NCBI GenBank assembly: GCA_932521035.1
Contig: OW051495.1
Span: 10,292,001 to 10,356,000 of the forward strand
DNA from: Oscheius dolichura
Lineage: Eukaryota > Nematoda > Chromadorea > Rhabditida > Rhabditidae
DNA length: 64,000 nucleotides
Direction of reading: 5' to 3'
Below, piece after piece: positions 56,405-64,000 of this stretch; positions within the stretch are counted from its first letter, which is position 1, and the number at the start of each line of letters is the position of its first letter. A model generated the notes under the pieces. The model saw nothing but the letters and a program-made list of their open reading frames with translations, searched no databases and had not been told where the DNA came from. Position numbers and translations under genes: made by a program.

Positions 56405-58815
56405 TCACAACTTTGAAATAATGGCAGTGTACATCGGCCGGACTAATTCCAATCCAGCAGGAGTTAAATGAATGGTATTGTCGAAGTAAGAAAAGTTTGT
56501 CTGGGGATCATAGGCGAGATAGTGGTTTCCGTCGAGAAATATGGCTCCAATATCGTAGACTTGACATTTTGCGCACTGGATGGCAGTCATTAGCGATCGG
56601 ATATTTTGCATCTGATCATTGACTACCTAAATACCCGCTTTGGGTGAAATTATGGCTTTTCCTACCTTTTTATTTAGGTGGAATTTGTCTAGACTTTTTC
56701 CATCCGAGATAGCTTCGATAAACATGTTCAAATGACTCGATGGGGTATTAGGAGTCGGTCCTAAAGAAGTCTCAACGAGAAGAGAAGATATTCCTCACCG
56801 TGGATAAGTATCCTCCCGCTGGACCTCTCAAGCCTGTCTATGTTCTTATTTATTTCCTGAACATATGAATTCTTTGAAAGAGTCGTCGGGATGTCTGGAA
56901 GGTTGGCACCAAATCTAAAACTGAGCTGTCTATATCGAAAAGGGCGGAAATAAACCTGGATACCAGAAAAAGAACATCGGGTTTGAAATCTTCAATTAAC
57001 CGGAGAGTCATCTCGTGTTGTCCATGGTAGAAAGAATCTGTACGGGAGGCCCAGTGATCATAGAGTCCCGTTAGTCCTGTAACAACCGTAGTCTCCTTAC
57101 CCCGTTTCAACTACCCAGCCCGGCGATGACTTTGAATTCGCTGTAATTCCCACAGAACTCCTCGTGAATGAGATCCACTTGGTTCACGGTATAACTATTC
57201 CCAAGAATTGCTACTTTCCGCTTCCCGTTGCCTTTCTAAAACATCTTTTATTTCCAATCGAACCCCCTGACAGACCGGATAATCCCAAATGCCAAAAACA
57301 TTGAGCGATGGATGGATAGAGGGACTAGAACTGTTCCAGATTCCTTTAGGATGAACTGCAGCATTTTTGGAGAATGCCACATTGGTTCGAAGAGCTTCCC
57401 TCATATTTGAGGGTACTGCAAATCAGCTTCCTCAGCAGATAGAGAGGTAAACTTGCCCTGGCCGTAATAATAACTGTCCGCTGCATTTCTAACAACGGGA
57501 CATCTCAAAAGAGCCAGGAATACCCATAAATTTAGTAGGAATAGACCAGTAAAAAGTAGAACAACTCGTTGTTGAGACAACTTCCTGTACCAGTTTTCAT
57601 AATACTCATATGAAATGGTGGAGAGGACGAGTGTCATCACTAATAAATGGATTAAAGAAAGAAATGAGGGCACTTACCAATTATAAACTGGGGTGAATAT
57701 TTGTGGCCAAATAGAAGAATTAGTGGCCAATGGATCAGGTACAAACTGTAGGAGATATCGCCAAAATAGGTGAGCAACCTGTGCGATAGGATCTAAACTT
57801 ATTCCATTTCTTCAAATTAGAGACTCTACCTTTTTTGAGGTGTGTGTCTCGACAAGCAGAAGACAGAAGCTTGATAACGTTGCCAATTCTCTCATGCCCG
57901 ATATTTCCTGGGGGAAAATCATCAAGAGACTTGGAATGAATGCGGCAAAAATGAGGATAGGGCTTGTAAAATGGAGAAATGCTCGTTTATCTTGAATTGT
58001 AAGCTTTGAATTGAATGAATATACTTACTGTGTGTCTGGGCGACTTGTTTATCCATAGAGATAAAGGCCAACATTCCCAAACCGAATTGCCACATCCGGG
58101 AGAGACAAGAATTGAAGGAGAAGATAGGATTACTGTAGTAATAGATGCCATATGATATTGAGCAGACGATAAGGAGGATGACGATCTTCAACTTCCTTTT
58201 CTTGAGTATTTGTAAGAGTAGAAATATGAATGGAACAATCAGATAGAACTGGATTTCGACGGCTATCGACCACAAGTGGAGGAATATATCCTTGGTACGG
58301 GTATCTGCTTGGAACTGAAATGTTCTCTCTCGTTTTCTCGGAAAAAATATGAAAACTAACGGTCGTGAAATAATTATCCCCATCCCAAATGGTCTTCATA
58401 TTCTTTAGAAGGGAAAGAGAATAGAGGGCAAAGGTGTCGGTGGTACTGAGCCATGCGATTCCGATAAATAAGTAGGAGGAAATGAAGATTAGGGGAAGAG
58501 CGAAGTAGTACAGGGAAAGGATGCGCTTGGCTCTGGAATCTGTCAGTTTTGGAAAGATTCGGAGTTTACCGTTTATAGTAGAAGTCGGCTATGAACTTGA
58601 TAGAAAGGGATGATTGTTTGGAAAAGATCATAGCCATCAAATAACCAGAAATGACAAAGAATCTGAAGAGGAACTAAATTGGGGGACAGGGTTACTGACA
58701 TATCCACTCCAACATATCCGTTGGGAAAGACATTGGGCCATAGATGGAATAAAAAGACAGAAATGATAGCAATTCCTCGTAGTCCTTGAATTTCCAAGAG
58801 GATAGTTGAAGACAT
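56405..58815 (-). CDS. Acyltransferase-3 / SGNH two-domain membrane protein (OAC-like)
   Basis: ATG 58815 opens MSSTILLEIQGLRGIAIISV, then FLFHLWPN and GVDIFFVISGYLM, hallmark motifs of acyltransferase-3 (catalytic His in 'F-H', then 'G-V-D-x-F-F-V-I-S-G-Y'). About ten membrane helices follow to about 57420. The C-terminal half is an SGNH/GDSL hydrolase-like domain: KVAILGNSYTVNQ (block I, Gly-Asn-Ser), DVLFLVSR and the final FDNTIHLTPAG (the D-x-x-x-H region). Nematode OAC proteins have this architecture and resemble bacterial enzymes that O-acetylate surface sugars. Stop 56405-56407; about 650 residues. The direction is opposite to the flanking Srt and nucleotide-sugar transferase genes. 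Confidence 0.87.
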
Positions 58816-59254
58816 CTTCTAGTGGAAGAAGAGAGCAGAAAGAAAATCCGCTCTTATTAAGGAAACCTTTCTTCCATCTCCAAAGGGTGAGGCGAGCGGT
58901 GGCTACGGGAAACCGAGATGAAGGGCAAAAATGGCGTCACTTCAAGGACACCACACAATAATGGCCAGAAGCAGAGGTTCTCAACCCGATGTATTTGGTG
59001 CTCCCTTCTCCCCTGTTTTTCCCTTTTCATCTCCAGAAGAGCAGCTGTCTCCCTTCTTTTTCCCCTGCCATAACATCAGTCTTGTGAGCTCAAAAAAGGT
59101 CAGCTACCCTTGATAGCCTTACCCAAGCGGTGCGCAACAGATCTGAAATGCGATTACAAAATGTTCCATCTCTCCCATTGACCTCAAAAACTTCAGTACT
59201 ATTTTTCCTGATCATTAATTTTGATCTGCACGGAAGAGCCCCCTATTTATTCCT
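58816..59254. promoter_or_regulatory. Divergent intergenic region, OAC-like / nucleotide-sugar transferase
   Basis: Divergent starts at 58815 (minus) and 59255 (plus) imply both promoters here. No coding exon or clear core motif is seen. Confidence 0.4.
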
Positions 59255-61035
59255 ATGATTTCCAAGACCTTACTGCCAGCGGCTAAAAATACTTTCTACA
59301 GTCTGAAATCATCTTTTTGGCTACTGGTTTTCGTTCTCTATATTTTCATAACAATCTATAGGGTACATCCATTTTCCTTTTTTTCTATAATTTACAGGCT
59401 TCTCCAAGATTCGGGCAATGGGGTCGTATCCATCGGTTTGTTCACAATATAGAGAGGTATTCCCATATGGTTAGAAGCTTGTTGACCCCTTCGGAATATC
59501 CTTTCAGCTACCCGATAAACTTCTAGAGAATGAAAGGTTCCTACAGTTCGCTGAGAACCTAAACATGTGGGAGGACCCTCCCTATATAATAATGGTTAGT
59601 CCTCTTATCGCTTATAGATAGCCTCTTTCAGTTTGAAGCTGCCAGTTTTGACATGGTCAAAAACCATATCTGTAATTTGCGATACTTTCCAGGAGCAATG
59701 GGAAGATTAGCTGTTATTGCTCTTGACCCTGGAGCAGAGAAGCTACTCGCCCTGTTTGCTCCCAAAGTTCCCGTGGTAACCTTGCACTTCCCACAGGTAT
59801 ACTTCTAGAAGAAAGACAAACCTGCCCAATTTGAGGACGATATTCCATCAAGCTTGGAATACAGAGGATTGGTAGTGAAACAGTTGGTCTATGTATTGAG
59901 AGCAAGAATTTCTCATGCGTTGGCTCTTGAAGGTGTCAACTTTTGGATGATGCAACAGGTTAGGCTTAAAAATAGCGTTGGAACGACCACTAATCGTTTC
60001 AGGACACAGTTTGGACAAAAAACTTCGCCAAGATGCCAATAGAAGAAGAAAATGTAGAGCACCAGCTACTGTTTGACGGCGCGGGGAACGAACAGTTCTA
60101 TGACGTCTACACGACCACTATGAACTGGCATTGTGGAGCAACGTACTTTGTCCGAGGAGGTCTAACCAGTGCTATCTTCTTTCAAAATGTATTACCCTAT
60201 AGAAGCTGTGGCAATCCAACGATTCTAGGTGGAACACATGTTGCGGAGCAAGCCTTTCTACCCGGACTCGGCGATTATGACCTACCTGTGTGGCCGGAGT
60301 GAATTCAAATGTGGAGTACTCCCTCGCAGGCACATACAAGTTGCCTGAGAGTCCAGTTCTATTCTTCAGAACGGTATCCTGCTTTGCCTATTTTGAGACG
60401 GAAAACAAAGACACCCCTGCAATAATTCAAATTGATGTGTTCTCAAAAGAACCGAAGATGGCATTGTTCAAAAAGAATAATCTATATTTTGTGGAAGAGG
60501 ATGGGAAATGCAACTCGGAGAAAGTTAGGAATTTGAGGTAAGTATTATACTAGCTTATTTAAAGGAACAGTCAGGGACCCTCGGTTTGAGCGCAGTGGTC
60601 CTGCAGCGACTGCGCTCACAAGCGTCCCCTGCCTTTGGCGCGCTTTTGAAAATTGAACGCGCCGACGGTTTTAGCGTATTTTTTCTAGTTTTCTTGATAT
60701 GCTTTCGATTGTTTATGAGCAATGGCATCAAAATAATCAAAATAAACTATTTAAAAAATAAGGAAATGTGTAAAATGCGCATGGGCGAATCATCCATTTC
60801 CCGGGCTTTCTCAAAACCTGCGAAAATCTACACTCAACTTCCTAGGTACCTGACTGTTCCTTTAAGGCAATTACTTTTCAGAAATTCTATGCCGTACGCC
60901 TTCGAAGAGTATAGAAAAGCGCCAGAAGGCACTCAGTTCTGGCGCTCTTGGTATGATGCTATCAGGATGACCATCAAGTGGGATTCCTACGATCATCATG
61001 CCTTTCTACGCTTCTTTGAATTCCTATTTGACTGA
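59255..61035 (+). CDS. Nucleotide-diphospho-sugar transferase-like protein (Nucleotid_trans family)
   Basis: ATG 59255 opens MISKTLLPAAKNTFYSLKSS, followed by a signal anchor (FWLLVFVLYIFITIY): a type II Golgi protein. Later exons give RYFPGAMGRLAVIALDPGAE, LVVKQLVYVLRARISHALAL, EGVNFWMMQQDTVWTKNF (the acidic 'D-x-V-W' motif position), LFDGAGNEQFY, CGATYFVRG, MLRSKPFYPDSAIMTYLC and a C-terminal YRKAPEGTQFW, WDSYDHHAFLRFFEF. This matches PF03407-type transferases, common in nematodes. A GTGAATTC or GTGGAGTA donor near 60296-60310 is needed to keep frame into LFFRTVSCFAY. In 'D-x-D', the first Asp position is Gln (QQDTVW), so metal binding may be altered. Last intron carries a MITE. Confidence 0.72.
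60559..60865. mobile_element. TTAA-flanked MITE in the last intron of the transferase
   Basis: The element is bounded by TTAA on both sides with inverted ends AGGAACAGTCAGG...CCTGACTGTTCCT. Total 307 bases, no open frame. The interior contains a GC-rich palindromic portion (GGCGCGC and GCGCCG). TTAA target duplication is the hallmark of piggyBac-type transposition, although the terminal sequence is not the classic piggyBac CCC start. It expands a roughly 340-nt intron (after RNL) without disturbing the splice sites. Confidence 0.8.
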
Positions 61036-61700
61036 CAATAAAATAATTGTCCCTGATAGAGAAGTTTTGGCAAAAGGACCGAGAATTTGTCAGAATGTGT
61101 GGCGTTGATGGGCAATGAGCGGCCCGGGAGTGGACGTCACACAGTGGACAGCCCAGGGTGGAGAGCATATGGTAGATGGCTGGTGGTGGTGGCCCCGTGA
61201 TGGGCACTAGTATGGTGGACACGAAAGAGCGTTCGGTTTCTCTTTTGGTTTTTCGTTGTTTTCCGTTGTTTTGTTGGTTTTTCGGCAGGATTGTCGACCA
61301 GGAGGCTATCAGAAGAACGTCAACGGGGGAAATTAATCTATGAGAAGGCTAATTTTATGGTTTCGGATACACCGTGCCATGGAGGAAAGAGAGACTACCG
61401 TACTCGGTTATCAGCAGACGTCTGGAGCTGAGGGCGAAATCTACAGATCAGTAGGCCGTCTCTAATCCTTTCCTCTTATGAGCGATGCTAGAAAAGTAGC
61501 TTTCATCTCTTGAACTCTCTTCCTCTGCTCTGCCAATTCAATTCCCAGTTCTCGGCTTCCAGCCTATTATTCTGATATCCTTGTTATTTCTCCCTGAACT
61601 GAACAGTGGAGTCCTGATATCTTTGACGCCATTCGTAGAAGAATAAGTCTAAGTATAACGACAATGGAAGATTACCGAAATGCTGAGGTGTTGATCATGT
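61036..61700. other. Intergenic, no gene seen
   Basis: AATAAAAT just after the stop (about 61037) can serve as the transferase poly-A signal. The rest shows T/G-rich stretches (TTTTTCGTTGTTTTCCGTTG around 61250) and no coding exon. Confidence 0.5.
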
Positions 61701-61722
61701 TATAAAAGAGATGGTATAAAAG
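61701..61722 (+). promoter_or_regulatory. Duplicated TATA box of Srt receptor 2
   Basis: TATAAAAG occurs twice 14 bases apart (61701-61708 and 61715-61722), 60-80 bases before ATG 61782. Srt 1 has a single copy. Confidence 0.6.
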
Positions 61723-61781
61723 AGACACAGCCGAGAGAAGAACTCATTATCTGGTTCGTCTTCCCCTTCTCTCTTTCCGAG

Positions 61782-63360
61782 ATGAACAATCTGATTCGTT
61801 ATGGCTTCAATGTTCAGGCTATACCGTACCTCGACTGCAGGTAACACCTCTTCTCCCCTGGATAACTTGTTCTTTTCTCAGTGTTACAAATGATACTCTC
61901 GCTGACTGGTATGCCAAAGGTACTCCCCGAGTCCATTTCGCCATCTACTCTCTTGTATACGGTATTCTCGCGCAGATAATCTATGTCCTGGTTATGATCG
62001 CCATGTGGAAGCTGCGCAATACCTTCAGTGTCTATAAAATCATGATTTCTCTGGGTAGCTCTCCTTCTCTTTTCCTGAATTGCCTCCTCTTTTAGGAATC
62101 TACGATATGGTGGATATTCTCGTTAATTCCTTTGTAAGCGGCTATTTTCAAATGTATGGGAGTTGTTTCTGTACCAATCCGACTCTAAATTATGTTGCTG
62201 GATCATTGGGACTTGGTGAGATTTGACCAAGAGAAAGGAAAAGAAGAGAACGTTTCAGCTCTGTGGTGTGGGGAGTGTCTCTGCTGTCTGTTGCTCGTCT
62301 TCAATCGGATTGTTGACCTTTTCAGCCCGAGGATACATCAAAGTGTGAGTCACTGAACATTATTTGGTAGTTACAAGGATATCTTCCCTTTTCTCAGGGG
62401 AAGACAAGATATCCATCCTTGGACTTCTGTCCTCCGTTTCGTTTTTAACAGAGTAAACGAATTGGCGAGCCGTATTCAGTCTGTTCGATTGATCTTTAAA
62501 GTTGTACTTCCGTTCTCTATTGATGTCTAATTAATCCAGAAAATAGAATCTAGTATTAATATTAAATTTGGGAAGAATTGGAGGATTTACAGGAAGGGTA
62601 ATCTCTACCGTAGTCCTCTGCCCTTTCCCCTGACTACATTCTATTCTATTTCACTTGCGTCAGAATCCCCTTATTTCTTCAGCTCTTCGGTGGCTCGAAG
62701 ATGAATGTTTGGCTCTTGCTGCCCTTCCTCTACTGTCTCTACTTCCTCCTCTTCACTAATCCCGTCCTCTTCAATTCCGCCTTCAATGGCTGGTTCTTCT
62801 CTCCCTTTATCGCCAACACAGCGGAGGAGATGGCCATGGTATCAATACATGGGAAAAGATAAAGAACTTCCATCTTATAGTTCACCAATTATCCCCATGC
62901 TTTTAACAATGTCGCCGTGGTCGCGACCACTTGTGTCTTCTACATCCTCCTCTGCATTGTGGTCATTATAAAATACGGCAAAATGGGAAATATTGGAAAT
63001 GTACAGAAGATGGTAGGACCTTTCCCATTTCAGACCCTAAAAATCATTTCAGTGTATAATCCAGTCGATTTTGGTGTGTACAGCCAACTTCGAAGCCTCC
63101 ATGGTCTATGTCTACGTGCAATTCTTCCCCTCGACTGATTGGCTCCTTCTCATCGGACATCTAGGATGGCAACTGGCTAATGGTTCGTCTAGAGACAACA
63201 AAAAGATCCGAATATTTCAGGAATACCTGCTTTTGTCTACCTAATCTTCAACAAAACAGTCCGTGGCCTGGTTCTGGAATCCATCGGGCTGAAGAAACCC
63301 GAACAACGGGCACCTATCGGCTCATCGGCTACGAATCATGGAACCATGAGCATCCTTTAG
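61782..63360 (+). CDS. Srt-class chemoreceptor 2
   Basis: Paralogue of the gene at 54829. ATG 61782 opens MNNLIRYGFNVQAIPYLDC, then RVHFAIYSLVYGILAQIIYV, LRNTFSVYKIMISLGIYDMV, ALWCGECLCCLLLVFNRIVD, WLLLPFLYCLYFLLFTNPVL, FNNVAVVATTCVFYILLC and FNKTVRGLVLESIGLKKPEQ, ending NHGTMSIL (stop 63358-63360). Exon phases and positions equal those of Srt 1. The intron after RIHQS is about 337 nt, against 41 nt in Srt 1, so it has gained sequence. Likely a sensory receptor. Confidence 0.9.
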
Positions 63361-64000
63361 ATCTCCTCCTCTTTTTGATATTATTTTATTTTCTTTGTTT
63401 CAATGTTTACTATCGCATAAATAAGTATAATTCTCTGTATAATTACTCCTTCCTGAAATAACTCGAGGTGATACCTTGTTAGTTGTCTTTATTTCCTTTA
63501 ATCTTTATGAACCATCTGAATAGCTTTCGATACGTTTTGGGATAAGATAAAGGTGATTGACTGTACCACCACTCCTTTCGTTCCATTAGAGCCTAATCGG
63601 CTCTTATCATTCTTTAGATATAGGCTATGAACGGACAAAATGGCCGTCAAAAGCCACCAAAGAAAGGACATGCAGTCAAGGAATCCTCTAGTTTATTGTT
63701 GTTGATAAGAGATAGCTATATAACTATGACAAATTGATATCCAAATAAAGCTGTTGTTTTTTTATCTTTGAAACAGACTTGCCAAAATAAATTCGACACA
63801 AAAATCAAAGGAGGGAATGAGAAATGCCTTTGCCAACTCCTCAACTCGTCGCGCTGTTTACGAGTCACCACCATTTGAACGTATTCCAATTTTTCTCATT
63901 TCTTTTCTTTTCTATTTCAATTCGTTGATTTCTATTAATTTTAGTCACATCAACAATGTGAATCGATTTAGGTAATGAGCAGTGTGTATTCAAGAAGCAA
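63361..64000. other. Intergenic, no gene seen
   Basis: 3' UTR of Srt 2 followed by AT-rich sequence. AATAAA-type strings occur near 63418 and 63744. No exon with family similarity is visible up to the window edge. Confidence 0.45.

Overview
This window is nuclear DNA from a nematode, most likely a rhabditid. I infer this from gene families that are nematode-specific or strongly expanded in nematodes: Srt and Sri/Srh-type chemoreceptors, EGF-DEG/ENaC (EGAS-like) channels, GT92 glycosyltransferases, acyltransferase-3/SGNH proteins, L-domain secreted proteins and short glycine-rich secreted peptides. Genes are broken up by very small GT-AG introns (mostly 31-50 nt) and dense on both strands. No bacterial-style operons, CRISPR arrays or rRNA genes are visible, and I could not confirm any tRNA. 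The species cannot be named from sequence alone; the tiny introns suit a compact rhabditid genome. Exon models were built by hand from reading frame and splice sites, so individual boundaries are inference.

Layout. 1-2.2 kb: truncated chemoreceptor, then a protein-tyrosine-phosphatase-like gene whose catalytic residues are gone. 2.2-10 kb: two tandem EGAS-like channel genes (EGF repeats, a WSC-like cysteine domain and a DEG/ENaC channel). 10.4-14 kb: F-box-like gene, LITAF-like gene with a PPxY motif, tiny membrane protein. 14.3-22.2 kb: three GT92 genes, two of them inverted copies flanking a sulfotransferase. 22.3-23.6 kb: damaged paralogue of the F-box-like gene carrying a 38-base G/C run. 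23.7-25.7 kb: secreted Pro/Trp/Tyr-rich protein. 26.1-39.0 kb: one very large gene, the flamingo/CELSR cadherin-GPCR. 40.8-42.4 kb: GT31 glycosyltransferase. 43.3-51.8 kb: chemoreceptor with a MITE in its intron, C-type lectin plus an orphan duplicate first exon, an unknown multi-pass protein, an L-domain secreted protein and two small secreted/membrane proteins. 52.1-54.1 kb: two glycine-rich secreted peptides. 54.8-63.4 kb: two Srt chemoreceptors surrounding an acyltransferase-3/SGNH gene and a nucleotide-sugar transferase with a TTAA MITE in its last intron.

Functional themes. Apart from the conserved flamingo gene this is accessory, environment-facing sequence: receptors, channels, lectin, secreted peptides and a striking number of Golgi-type glycan modifiers (three GT92, one GT31, one nucleotide-sugar transferase, one sulfotransferase, one acyltransferase). 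Local duplication is common (EGAS pair, GT92 B/C, F-box-like pair, lectin exon, Gly-rich pair, Srt pair). Several pairs show patchy near-identity that extends into introns, which points to gene conversion. The most unusual observations are the EGF/WSC/ENaC architecture with a Gly-Ile-Cys pore motif, the C38 tract that sets the reading frame of the F-box-like paralogue, and the inverted GT92 arms.
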